This document shows positions 1 through 31,499 of a stretch of DNA of 64,000 bases, one piece after another. Origin of the DNA: Paralvinella palmiformis (Eukaryota > Annelida > Polychaeta > Terebellida > Alvinellidae); contig JAODUP010001198.1 in assembly GCA_025642065.1 (NCBI GenBank), forward strand, positions 114,469 through 178,468, read 5' to 3'. Below the pieces are notes generated by a model. That model worked only from the letters and a program-made list of their open reading frames with translations. It was not told the origin of the DNA and made no database searches. The translations under genes and the position numbers were made by a program. Position 1 is the stretch's first letter. Each line of letters begins with the position of its first letter.

Positions 1-99
1 CTTTTCTAATAGGAATTAATAAATGGTGAAATATTACAGAATTACAGAATTACCCTTATAACTATTGGGATTTCACATTTTTAATTGCGTTGTGGTAAA

Positions 100-590
100 A
101 TATGTGACAAAAATCTATAGAGCATTTTAAATCTGTTCTAAAATAGATGTGCACTCACAGATAAATAATGTTGATCATTCAAATTTCTTATCGGGCTTTA
201 AGTACATGTATAAAGGTATATAACTGTACAGCGCCTGTGAATGTCTATTATTAGTAACCGAACCACCTATATGCTAAATGGGCTGAGCTTCCTCAAACAG
301 TAATGAGTCAAAGATGAAACACCCTTCAAATACGCCCAGGCTGAGATTTGAACTCAGTTGGTTGAGATCTGTGACCAACTGCACTACCAGTTATACCTTG
401 AAGGAACCCAAAGTTTTTTTTCATCGATAAGTAACAATTATCCTTCAAATCCGTTATTGTATTTTAGCGACATATTATTTGGCGTATAACTATACAGCCA
501 GCGGCTTTAATTATTCCTGTTAGTAAGGGCGTTTATTAAATATACACTATTATTATTATTATTATTATTATTTTCCTCATTATTATTATT
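100..590 (+). mobile_element. CR1/L2-like LINE 3-prime tail remnant
   Basis: The stretch near 128-143 (aaatctgttctaaaa) matches the end of a LINE tail seen again at 49950-50165, where the frame reads LKSVLKTHPF, a typical CR1/L2 ORF2 C-terminus. The tail resumes after an internal SINE and ends in an (ATT)n run at about 548-572, as LINE 3-prime ends often do. No open frame survives here. The family call rests on the comparison with the later copy and is moderate to weak. Confidence 0.4.
262..415 (-). mobile_element. tRNA-derived SINE, family A
   Basis: This segment reads as the reverse complement of the clean copy at 39593-39782. It keeps the 3-prime body (gctaaatgggctgag) and a degenerate B box (gatttgaactcag read on +). 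It sits inside the LINE tail, so it inserted later. Confidence 0.6.
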
Positions 591-1454
591 ACCATAGATG
601 AAAACTGAAAAAAGAAACGGAAGCTTTTCTAGACAGATAGTGCAACCAAATACTTGACATGAATATCTCCCCGTCTAATTGTACAGTTTGTGGGTTATTG
701 GGTTAATACAAGTGAATCTTTACGAGATATGTTGACTACACATCCGAAATAGTTTATTTATCATGTGAAAGATCGACTGGTTAGTATTTAGACAATTGTC
801 TAAAACACTCAAACAAAGATGCTTCTTTCATAACACAACCATTACAACAGAAATAAGCTGGTATCAACCGATATTTATAGGACATCATTGTGAACAGTTA
901 GGTGTAGAAGATGAATGGGTCTGTCAGCTTGAACATAAACACTGCTGACAAACAAATAAACGCTTTTGAAGAATGATTTTATATGTAAACTTACATGGTT
1001 ATTTTATCAAGTAATACGGCTAGGAACCGTCGCCGTGTTGATAAATCTGTCATATTCTATAAATGAGTGGGCATAATGTCAAAAGACAAACCAAAAGACA
1101 TGATCTTTCCAATTCATCAATTCTTTCTCACTGTTTAGATTACAGCCCAGTGTTAGATAAAGAAAAACTCGAAAGATTCACATTGTTGTCATGGACTAAT
1201 GTTTGGTTTAGGTTCATGTCTTTCATGTTGACGTAATGACGTCAGATCTGGGATGACCTCGGGTTGGGAATGGGGAGGAGGTCCATCCAGATATGTCGCC
1301 AGAACTCATAACATTTACCGGCGTGACGATCCAGATCGGACTGAAATCTACCTCTATATATCAATATATATCAAGAGATTACAATGATTGTATTTAAAAA
1401 TCGGCAAAAATACCAATTTTTAGTTTTATTCTCTAATTGCCTTAAGGTGTATAT

Positions 1455-1507
<53 letters not shown>

Positions 1508-1944
1508 TGACCATACTCCATACACTTTTGCCCTATTTTAGATGAATATCATTTAATTGAAATTCGCTACCTTATATACTTTCCTGAAGAAGACATTACA
1601 ATATTTCGGATATAAACATTATACACATATTATATGATAGAAATGTCGTTAACCATAGAATTAATCTTTGTCATCGTCGTCATCTTTGTCGTCATTGTGG
1701 TCATTATAATCGTCTTAGTTTCAATCGAAGTGTTTATATTAGATCGATATTTTAGTGGGTGTCTTATTATCACGCTCAAATATTATTTTTTGCTATAACC
1801 GTCCTTGTTAGCACCAAAACATGTTCGATTTCCGTTTATTCTCCTCTATGTTCTTGTTTAAATAGTACACCCAAGTAAAGACAAAACGTAGACTCTCAAT
1901 AGTATAACATGTTTATCCAGCGGCCCAATTCTTTCTGAGACTAC

Positions 1945-2077
1945 AACTATTTACCGAATGTTTTGTTGTTGATATAATAGGATATACATCTGTGACAATG
2001 ATCATCATATGACCGAGTAGTTATTTAGACAACACAGAATATGAAAAATAGAGGACGCAGATAGGTTACTGTTTCCA
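1945..2077 (-). pseudogene. Decayed copy of lectin-gene exon 1
   Basis: On the minus strand the codons after position ~2030 read SYDDHCHRCISYYINNKTF. This aligns residue for residue with SSDDNCRRQTFYEIQNKTY of exon 1 at 4807-5006. The leader region is frame-broken. It is a duplicated first exon without recognisable downstream exons, and lies in the left arm of the inverted repeat. Confidence 0.6.
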
Positions 2078-2364
2078 TATTAACATTCATAAATAACATA
2101 TATCTCGTTTTGACGACGATTGCTTTTGAAAGGATCAGGGAATGATTTATCAGTTTATTAAATTAATTAAAATCGTTTAATGTTTCATATCTAACACTTG
2201 GAGGGGTGTGAGATTTATTTTGCTTGTGTCATATAATGTGTAACAATTATTACTGAGGATAAATAATGCTATGGTAGCTTATTGCTAGTAATGCATGGTT
2301 ATAGTATATACGATATTATGGGTCAGATTTAAACTACCAACTTCTTAGTTTAATAGATTTCCTT

Positions 2365-2440
2365 CTGAGCGTCTCAATGGTTTAGACAGTACCACGTTAA
2401 TGTACATATTTCTAGCACCAGGATTCAAATTCTAGTCTAA
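2365..2440 (+). mobile_element. tRNA-like SINE head
   Basis: An A-box-like stretch (gtctcaatggtttagacagt) is followed about 35 bases later by a B-box-like ggattcaaattc. The same block occurs inverted at 13215-13300 at the edge of the other inverted-repeat arm. It is probably a degenerate tRNA-derived SINE rather than a functional tRNA, because no full cloverleaf is apparent. Confidence 0.4.
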
Positions 2441-2574
2441 CTGTACAACGGTTGACATCAAGGTGTATATTAACTTGCCATGAAGAAAGTTGTAGTACAT
2501 CTGGAGGTACCGTGTTTACTGGGCAGTTAAATTTACGTATGCCAGTTCCTCGTCATCATTTACGGTTATTACGA

Positions 2575-2725
2575 TATCATCAGTCCTCTTGGACCAATCA
2601 TAAACTGTGCTCGTGGCAAATTTGCAGCCTGATTCAGACTAAGGCGTTTTGTTTCAGATCAGAACCAGGTGGAGGTCACTTCGGATCAGTGCGCCTTATG
2701 TGTACTTGGATGTACTGATTTCCCA
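2575..2725 (+). repeat. Dispersed repeat, pair with 19556-19700
   Basis: Both copies share tcctcttggaccaat, taaactgtgc, gttttgttt and tgtgtacttgga in the same order and orientation with about 20% differences by eye. No coding signal is shared. It is an unidentified interspersed repeat. Confidence 0.6.
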
Positions 2726-3786
2726 ATGATTTTGCTAACTCAGGTGCCAGATACCAAGATTGACGTATATACACTTAGATGGTTATACCTGTAATAAATC
2801 TATAGTCCCTCTCTCTCTCACACCTGGTGTGTGTTTTATAGTTGTGTATAATAAGGCACAAGCACAGAGAATCTCGAACCGTGAATTCAAACTCTAGACG
2901 ATTATCCAGGGAACTTAATCCAAAGCGGCGAATTATCATGCTGAGATATGGGTAGCCCCTCACCAGTCCCTAAGCCTCAAAGCAACAAAAACAAATCACA
3001 TACAGCCGTGGAGTTTGGGAGTAGAGCACACAAGTCAGATCATAGCAATTGTGAGAACGTTTATGTTAATTTTCTAAGCAGCCCTAGTTATAGCTATTTT
3101 TCAATTGCTGTATCTTTTTTCAAAGCAATACTATATAACCCAATTGTCACTGTCTTCAAAGGTCAGTTTGTACAAGCGAATATTATTAAAACTGGTAGTT
3201 TAATTGCTATTAAAAGACTGACATCTTAGCTGAAGCAGAACGTAATAGTGGGTCACAGCTTCAGTACTGTTAAAACTATATGTTCACATTTTCAAGCCAG
3301 ACATAATGCTTGCTATTCAAAATATTATAATAATAACCTTTTTAATCATTTAATTATGTTTATAATTATAATAAATTAAATGAAAAAACAAGCTACTGAA
3401 AGAACCCAGGAGAGGATCGTCCAAATATAAAGAAGCAACTATTATTGACATAAAACCAGGCTTTGTGCTGAACATCACAGCCAAGAATTCATCAATTAAA
3501 ATCAAGCCTAAAATAGAAAAGTAAAATATAGATCTATATTTCCCATTATGCGAAATGAAGTTTGAATGAGCGTGCTCGTAATATTTGAGCAATCACTTAT
3601 TGGATGAAACGTCATGCAATTAATAATATTGCATGGGTTTAAACCCCAACAGCTTGTAGTTGAAAAAACGGTGTTTGACCGACGTTGTTTTATTTACAAT
3701 TCACTAACAGACTTTCCTTTCATATCACGCATCCATCTTTTTGAGTAATTTCCTTTATACAAGGGTTGAAACCGAATACCCCATGG

Positions 3787-3859
3787 CTTCGTCAACAACT
3801 TACAACTTGTTTCAAGCGATACTGGTTTATGTTTGCTAGTCTTGGGATATTTAATTAAT
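3787..3859 (+). repeat. Exact 73-bp direct repeat, copy 1
   Basis: This copy starts cttcgtcaacaacttacaac and ends ttaattaat. It is base-for-base identical to 6616-6688; flanks on both sides differ. The two copies bracket 2756 bp that include lectin exon 1 and the orphan exon at 5918-6067. Confidence 0.9.
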
Positions 3860-3965
3860 CATATGTATCAATTGCGTTGATAGACAAGATACAAGATATT
3901 TATTCGCAAGTTCCTTTCACATACAATAAATTACATATCAGAATACTACGCGTACACCAACCGAA

Positions 3966-3967
<2 letters not shown>

Positions 3968-4021
<54 letters not shown>

Positions 4022-4170
4022 CATAACAATGGCGTCTTCTATGCAAACTAATTAAAATATAATAAACAAATAAGCACAAATGAAAACAAATTATGCAAAT
4101 GATGCATACACATACATGTACATACATACACATACATAAACACGCATGCACACACACACACACACACACT

Positions 4171-4242
<72 letters not shown>
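3968..4242. repeat. (TA)n, (CA)n and (TA)n microsatellites
   Basis: A pure TA run covers about 3968-4016. A CA-rich tract at about 4149-4184 runs directly into a second TA tract to about 4241. Open frames through here are repeat artefacts. A further TA run lies at 4609-4651, shortly upstream of lectin exon 1. Confidence 0.95.
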
Positions 4243-4245
<3 letters not shown>

Positions 4246-4604
4246 TATGTATATAAAAACATTTCTACACACATGTATGTCTTAGTTTTTTCTCCTGATA
4301 ATTGGGAATGTACTTAAATGGAATATTTGTACTGGAATGTTGTTGTGAAAATTAGAAATTTGTCTACATCCTACATCCTTACAGCTGTGATCTTGTTGTC
4401 ACGGCAACCAACCACCATTAGTTCATATGTAACTAGAAATTAGTTGGTTTAATTAGCGGCATTATACATGTATCAGTGAATATTGATGAAGAATCACATT
4501 CATGTTTGTGTGTTATACATTGTATTCATGAATGTAATCATGATCAATTACAATGAAATTGTAATCGTAATCGATAACCTTGGTCCAGTAATCGCCTCAA
4601 GCCG

Positions 4605-4657
<53 letters not shown>

Positions 4658-4806
4658 GAGCCAACGGGACAATGTAGTCACTAGTAGTTGCTAGATTAGA
4701 AGCGACGGGACTCACTGACAACGAACAAGTTGGCGAATTGTCGATACATGTGTGATAAGTAGATAATTCAGTATAGAAGAAGCCAACAGTCGTCGCTAGT
4801 AAGGCT

Positions 4807-23974
<19,168 letters not shown>

Positions 23975-23976
<2 letters not shown>

Positions 23977-24113
23977 TAAACAGCAACCATTTCGAATTAC
24001 AGTAATACCCCCCTTAATGTCACTTCGATCTTCGTCAACCTAAGATAAAGATCCTTAAACCATTTTAAAATACAATAAAAACACAAAATAAATCCATTAA
24101 AATGGATATATAA
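23975..24113 (+). promoter_or_regulatory. Candidate polyadenylation signals of the lectin gene
   Basis: AATAAA overlaps the stop codon at 23975. Further AATAAA hexamers occur near 24073 and 24111. Which one is used cannot be told from sequence. Confidence 0.4.
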
Positions 24114-24114
24114 T

Positions 24115-25180
24115 AAAATATTTACATAGAAAAACATTTTAAAATATGTATAAGGCATTATGTCCTGTTTCCGACAAAATGACATATGGCGGGGTATGAC
24201 TGTATATTTTGTATGTGAAACATTCTAAATGTATCCCGGTAACAGATTAATAAACTGCGTCTGAGCTATAGAAAAGTTACAGATTTTGTGAAGCATTATC
24301 TTTGTACAAGCATGAAGCTTTCTAATGGAATACGAAACAGTGTTATTTAACATGTTTAATTTAATTTAATTTTATTCTGCAAAATATGCACGCTTGAAAG
24401 ATTGATGTAATGGGGGGAAATCATATGATGTACGGCCAGAAATAGGTGCGAGAAAATTTGCAATGGTTCATGACGTGACCTTCAAGATGAAAAAACTTTT
24501 AGAATAATGCAGACCGTTAGGGTATCGGAACCTCGATACAATGTATAATTTATTTTCTATCTAGGTAAATGTTCTGTGTTTACACAGTCTATCTTTAATA
24601 ATGACACACTAAAACCACAAACATCCAATTATTATTTAGCAGTATCATCAATCAGCAGCTATGGAAAGATGCTCTAGTATACAATTATACACCACACAAT
24701 GTGTGTTTTATGATAAATATAAAAAGGCACAGTCACTGAACATCAACATATCTAAACATCCTTTGAGACCTCTACCTCCATAAATCGTAATCTAAATAAA
24801 CTATAGTACTTGCATCTAAACCTCCATATATCGATACATATATTCGTAAACCTATATATGTGTCTTGGCTATTGATCAACCTGTGGGGTCCAGCTAATTC
24901 GCTTTTAGTACGCCACAAATATGCCACGCCTACAGGAAAGTGCCTACATGCAGTCTACGTACAAAATTGGAAACACGTAAAATATATCATTTGACACTAA
25001 TGCTATCAATAAACAACACGTGTGTATGGTTCAATGGCGACTTACTGCATACATAAGATAATTACTCTGACACCGCGGTGTACATTCAAGATTACCGTTT
25101 TGTGGTCCTAATGCAACCTGTATTTAAAACTGTTTATAAAACATTTTGATACCACAGATGTTCAGTGTAACCTAATTACT
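24115..25180. other. No recognisable feature
   Basis: AT-rich intergenic sequence after the lectin gene. Confidence 0.5.
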
Positions 25181-25245
25181 AATAATATGGAGAAACACAA
25201 ATATGTGTATGGGTGTGTTTCTGTATGTGAGTGTTTCGATGTGTC

Positions 25246-25250
<5 letters not shown>

Positions 25251-25313
<63 letters not shown>

Positions 25314-25316
25314 TGT
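25251..25316. repeat. (CT)n then (GT)n microsatellite
   Basis: A CT run of about 45 bases passes directly into a GT run of about 20. The four overlapping open frames here are repeat artefacts. Confidence 0.95.
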
Positions 25317-25579
25317 GGGTAAAAAGAAAACACCATGTGCCTGTAAGCCAATTCACACACAAAGACATATTCACTTTGTATGTTTTAAATTATGCGAACA
25401 TGAATTAAAGTAAGCAATTATAATCAATTATGTTTACGTTATATAAGTTTACTATATGTGGCATTACTAACAAAGCTCTCACCTTAAATGGCGACTACAT
25501 TCTACCGTAACATTTATAACCTAAACTATCGGATAAATACTGCCACTTCCCACTTTGCCGACCACTTCCGTCCAAATGT

Positions 25580-25775
25580 TGATGACTGATGTTTCACAGC
25601 CACTTGTGTGTATATGGTAGGCTAAATGGGCCGAACTACTCCCATAGGTAATTAAGCGAAGTCAAATGTGAAACACCTTCAGACATACCCACGCCGAGAT
25701 TCGAACTCAGGTGGTAGCGATCTGTGATCCAATGCGCTACCAAATAGATCACAGTGGCGCCCCCCTAGCTCCCCA
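25580..25775 (-). mobile_element. tRNA-derived SINE, family A
   Basis: Reverse orientation: ggccactt near the 3-prime end, gctaaatgggccgaac, gtgaaacaccttcaga, the B-box complement gagattcgaactca, and the head ending ggcgccc. Confidence 0.75.
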
Positions 25776-25789
25776 GTGATATCGGTCTG

Positions 25790-28585
25790 TGAATATATAG
25801 CTCATTAACTGATTTCAATCATAAAAAAAGAATTCTCGTCATACAAATCAATCATTAGTTTAATGTGGGAAATTTCGCTCATAAGTTAGACAACATCGAT
25901 ATAAATAGTTCAGCCAGCATGTACTGGATGTTGACATTTCGCCTGCATCGGTCGTTGCACTCGTTGGTGATTTTGTTTACATATGTACATCGTCAGCTGA
26001 TTGTATAAATGTTATTAAAATGGAAAATGACTCTGATGAGCCAAAACGGATAAATTGGTATTATGTTAACGCAGCTTAAATGTTGTTTTTGTTATGCATT
26101 GTTTGATTGTATAGTTAGAGTTATAATAACGCCAATGGGATTAATACTTACCATTTATATGTACATATACAAGGGTTTTTGTAGGCGAAAAATGATAGAA
26201 TAACAGTGCAAAACAGCGGACTTGAAAGTGTTATTTTAGAGCAATGCACAAAAGCTAAAATCTCAATTCAACACAATTCAATTATAACTGGTGAAATACT
26301 ACAATTTCCGTTATTAACAATATTTTCAGAGTTTAACTTATTAATTTGTTAACTGAATGTTCAAACATATATCCATTATTGCGAAAATATCAATATAATC
26401 TTAGAAATTGTTGGAGGATGGTATAATTTGATTTATTAAATATGATTGAAATAACGTTTAAATGTACTTAGTATAACCTTTATTGCGTACATTTACAAAA
26501 TAACTTACATGTAATTTGGTGCATGTATTTGACAATTGACATAACGCAGTTTTTTATTGTTTCATTAAATAAGTTGGTTTCTGATAGTTGCATGATTTTA
26601 TACTTTCTTGAAAGTGGTTTGCACATTTTCTGCTTTACTAGTAATAGTTTCAAAAGCTATATGTACTAACCGTTATCTTGCCACAGACTTAACCCTAATC
26701 AGATAATGGCACACATTAATATGAAGGAAATCCAACGAAAACAAATATTTTCCAGAGCAAAGTTGTACTTTATCATGAAAGATCCAATATGAATTCCACT
26801 AAAATAATTCATGTAACTTTAGTATATTTATTATTTAGTATTGTCTAAATATAACAAATGTTTTAAGTCAGAATGTTTCAATCGGTATTTGAATATGTGT
26901 TCATGTCATTTAGCATAGCAATTGTAGTGATAAAATTCAATCAGCTATTCATAAGTATTATGACGAGATATCTTTGATAATGTATGCGTTATTGGAAGAT
27001 AACGAATAATCGTTATTTTTTAGTCACTGTGAACCGATTTTAAACTAATTTTAACACTTGTTCACTTCTATTTTTGCAAAGAAATGGCAGAAACTAAAAC
27101 AAATTGCACAAAATCATCATCCAAATTTAGATTTGCCATATTAAATTTAACAAATTTTAATTATAATAATATATTTTTCAAGCAAATGATAAACATGTGC
27201 TATTTTTGAAATTAGAATGGGACATAGTCCTCAGATCTGTTCGTTTGCATACATTCGTTGTGGACAAATGAAAAAAAAAAACGACTAAAATGTATTAATT
27301 TTCTATAAGCATTTAACATTAATTGTAATTATTATTGAGGATGAAATTTACCTTTAAGCTTTACTATTGATGTGGAAACCTTGATTTGGACTACTAGACC
27401 ACCATTGACAATTTACAAATTGATATACTGACAAAACACAATATTTTTTGCATGAAAGTTACATATTTCAGACCTCCATGAAAATTAAACATTATGACTT
27501 GATCACCAAGTTAAATACGCGGGTCTCTTTGCAATGCACCAATACACGTAAAAGTAATCTTTGGTTGTCAATATCCTTTTCAGATTTATCCCATAGTTTC
27601 AACGTAATGTTTTCTTAGTGTGAAATACATTAATTTAAAAACATAAAAACCTTTGTAAATATCATAATTGTTACTGACAACGGTTCAATAAAACGGCACG
27701 TACACGTTCATATGTACGCGGAGTTTGTCTCCTGGCAGCATTCAATAACCTTATATTGAATCATCATGAATATTCGGTATTATCCTTTGTCTCTTAGTAA
27801 ACTCCGACGTACCTTTGTCCCGTGAAATAATGTCATTCATAAGTTGTTTGTGACGTCATCACTCTCCGTTTGCATTCACTGAGCATAATTAATTATCCAC
27901 ATGGATGCTAGCTCAAACTGATCTATGAAATACAAAACTTATTGCGACGTTTCTACCCATAGAAACAAGTTCTGTACAGTTGGCAACACTCCTGTTACAA
28001 ATTTCCGCATTTTTAACAAAGACGCATACTAGTGTGTAGACGTATCTAGTTTGTAGGCATAACACACTTTTCTTCGTTTTAAAGGCTAACCTCCTTATAG
28101 TATATCAGCTTAATTTGGCGACAGCTAAATTTGGCGATTTCGTAATTTTCAACATAACGGTGACAGCATAAGCTGGCGAGTTTCGGTCTGTCAGGAAAGT
28201 TGATTTTTGCTTTCTTTTCTAGGCCATTCGGGGAAAACTATATTTCAAAGCACACCGTTATTCACCAGCCATAACCAAATTTGAAGCAGACTAGATCATT
28301 GGCTTTTATGTAACGAGTAATTCCATTCTAAGCAGATGTGAACTAGTAATTGAAAAACCATCGGCATGATTGAATGACAACAAATTTCACTAATATGCAA
28401 GCTAAAGACAACTTGCAATTAACATGCTTATAGTGCCGGTGAATCTTTGTGTATAGACTTAGTAGATCGTTGGATATATATCTACCTAGACCTCTTCTTC
28501 TGCCTGTTCTCATTTATACGGAAGAGAAGATTCCTTTCTGATAATTGTTTTCAGTTTCTTCTGAAAATGTGCTTGACCGTGTTTG
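25790..28585. other. AT-rich gene-free stretch
   Basis: Very AT-rich with dense stops in all frames. I see no exon, repeat family member or RNA gene. Confidence 0.5.
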
Positions 28586-29614
28586 GTTCCCTAGAAAGAT
28601 TCCCGACATAATCTTGCTGGAGTACAGATTCCGTACGTTGTGCTGTGATCACTTTTGTGTGCAGATTGTAGTGATTGTTTGAAATTATTATTGACTAAAT
28701 ATATGTTTAGATGGAAAACAACTGTCTTTTGAAACAGGTTTGCAAAATGTTGTGAAGGTGCTGGAATGAAACCGAGTATGTATATTTAGTATATTTTGAA
28801 TGAAGACGTTATTAAAACAATGGGCCATATTTTCATCCGAGTTGATAATTTTCAGAAGGACAGTCTGACGGTTATGTTCATAACACTGAAAACAGTCCTA
28901 TTAATATTCTGATTTGGCAGAGGCCAGGGTATATTTAACTAGCATTTTGCTGACCTTTAACATTTCATAATGAAACCACTAGGCGGTACAGATCCGCTGT
29001 GTCTCACAGCACCTTCTGTATCTATTCACAGCTCATGTAGTACCATGTTCAGTATCTTCAGAATTGACTTATTTCAGCCATTGTGTTAATCCTGTCAGCT
29101 ACGGACCTAAAGGTTCGGTATTTAATACACTTCTTCTTTGAAGACAACATATTCAAAAGTCTGTGTTTATTTAAAGGAGATACATAGAATAATCAGTCAT
29201 GGTAATACTGCAAAATGTCAAGCTATTTAACTACCTCAGCAGAGTAGACTGGAAAAAATCAAGCATTCTGTTACTCTATAGAAATAAAAGCTCATCAAGA
29301 ATTCAACAAGATCATCTTTGCCTTACCCGTATTGCCAGTGGAGTCATGGACCTTTTCTAGGTATGTATGATCTCTGTCAAGATTGCAGAGAATGGCGACT
29401 GTCTTCACAATTTCATTTCGATGGGTATTTGTGAGAGTTATTCGCTAGTCATGTGTATGAGGACACTAATAGCTGCAGAACTCTATTTGATTGATGATAA
29501 ATATGTTCTTGTAAATGCTATAGATGGTATGTCTGAAACAAATCAAAGTACCATGTTTGTATACTCACTTTGAAATGTATCCTCAAAACGTCTCCCTGTT
29601 ACATCTCAGGATCA

Positions 29615-29797
29615 TTAATGCCATGGTGTTGGTGATAGTGTTGCCATAGTATTTCCAGTTAATGACCCAGGTGTTGGTGATAGCGGGCCCTCAGTTCCCC
29701 CTGTTAATGATCCTGATGTTGATGACTGTGATACATCAACTACCAACTTCTGCTGAGGTGGTAGTGGTGCTCTACGAATTGATCCTAATGATGGCAA
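29615..29797 (-). other. Low-complexity open frame shared by both arms
   Basis: About 60 codons rich in Gly, Ser, Thr and Pro, with GSLTGNT/GSLTGGT-like units. The partner is 62282-62464. It has no ATG (opens with TTG after a stop). The two copies differ at four non-synonymous and two synonymous sites, so there is no sign of purifying selection. Probably repeat-derived. Confidence 0.3.
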
Positions 29798-30934
29798 TTA
29801 TTTGTTGACCTGAAATAGTTGACATATCTGTAACTGAATGATTGATCCACTGTTTCTGATATTGGAAATCTGGTTCATGACGTCAAAAACCAAAACAAAC
29901 CAGCCGCTTTGCATTGTGGGATTTATAGGGGGTCCGAGGAGTGATAATACCGTGATAATCCCGCCTTTTTAACCTTAAACGTCAATGTTCCGGATCTGTT
30001 ATAATCATGCCAAAACCTAACTTCTGCGTACCTTATTGGTATGCCACTAGTAAGCGATATAAACATTTAAGTTGGCATGTGTTGGCTGCGGGATGAAACG
30101 CTGAAAAAGCGTTCGATAGTTTTAATTTGAAATGACAATATATGTCCTCTTCACCCAAAGTGTATGATATAATCCTGATATGAATGGCCTTATATAATTT
30201 CGAGACCTACACTGCATTAGTATTTATCATCTTGTATTAAATTATGCACATATGAAATAGAGATCATATAACCATTGTGACAATTTGTAAATTGTAAATT
30301 CATTTCTCGATGTATCAACATATACTTGAAATCAGATTATTTTGTATGTTCTACTTGACCCAAAACACTATTTTACAATGGCAAATGCCACGAGAGAGCA
30401 TCCTAGAACTTCAAGATTGACCAATCTTTTATGTTTGTCATTTATGGGCTGCTTACGGCTAAATGAAGCAACATAAATCATTTAAATAAATATACCGAGA
30501 GAAATACTCGGGGTTAACGAGATACTGTTATTATGTAGCATCATAACGATCGGTTTCGGAAACAAAAACATCATCAAAAAGGTTTTTTCCGATATATAAA
30601 TGGCTAAATATATCACGAAAATAAAACATGAATATTAATGGTGCTAAAAACAATACCCTACAAAGCATCCAAGCTTTTCGAAATCATGGATTATAAAATA
30701 TATATGAGGTAATATTATAAGCTTATATTTTGTTAGTTTAGGTATGACATACAACTAAATATTTGATGTTTCAATCCATTTGAAATAAATTTCAGAACAA
30801 TTCCATGCTGGTATTTCTTTATTTTAGATTATTTGTAGGATCTGCCACAATAAGCATCCTGCAATGGACACTGGAAACCTCAAAACAAATTGTGTCCCAA
30901 ATACATGAGTAATCTTTTAACAAGAAGGATTGCA

Positions 30935-31045
30935 AGACCAGAAAAACGCAGCGTCGGTGTGGCGGTTTTGTTCAGGGAGGGAGTAGTCTTGAATATAATC
31001 CAATCCACTAAGGACGGTATATTTACGCAATTTGAACACTATGGG
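30935..31045 (+). pseudogene. LINE endonuclease fragment (truncated copy)
   Basis: The frame reads RPEKRSVGVAVLFRE, then [14 protein letters not shown]. It is the counterpart of RPDKRGGGVAVIFRER in the right arm (58712-59060). The upstream part was lost in the 2.3-kb left-arm deletion. The downstream side is cut by the I/Nimb-like LINE. Confidence 0.6.
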
Positions 31046-31499
31046 TGGATGGAAGGATGAATGTTGTTTAACGACACATCGTCACAATTTAGGCCATTCA
31101 GTGTTCTAGAGCGTTTGAAAATAAAACCGTTTTAACGTATATTTATAAAAAGTTAAGAAGCCGGATTACTGGCATTGATAAAATGTTTGTATAAGCTAGG
31201 ATGTAAATTGTTAAGTATACATATTAAATAATACATTGGTGTATAGGAGTATAAGCTTGTTAAAAAGATAAAATCAGATTCTTAATTGTCCAACAGGGTG
31301 AATAACGTGTGAAATATCTAAGATAATGACTAGTTTTGACTAGAGGTAATTAAATAGATTTCTGTTAAAAGAGAAGACCTGCATCTATAGAGGAAATAAA
31401 AGGTAGGGCTATGACATTGACTAGATGTTCACACTTAAAATAACTAATTTCAAGAAGAAAAGACCAGCTTCTCTTAGGAATGATGCTGACTAGATGTTA

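Larger units (their letters stand above)
1090..2440. repeat. Left arm of a ~1.3-kb inverted repeat
   Basis: Read in reverse complement, this arm aligns collinearly with 13210-14470. Anchors include the segment around 1135-1165 (tttagattacagcccagtgt against the complement of acactggactgtaatctaaa), the ataggttactgtttccat block near 2060, and the tRNA-like block at 2365-2440. Divergence is visible with many small indels, so it is an old duplication. Each arm contains one decayed copy of the lectin-gene exon 1. A (TA)n microsatellite occupies 1448-1503. Confidence 0.75.

Noticed and set aside
3900..4317. Several 70-110-codon open frames on both strands
   Set aside because: They are translations of TA and CA repeats (Tyr-Ile and Thr-His runs).
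25162..25413. Four overlapping open frames
   Set aside because: Produced by the (CT)n/(GT)n tract; no start context or homology.
29367..29573. 68-codon frame as a gene in the left arm
   Set aside because: The right-arm counterpart does not preserve it and it lacks any motif.
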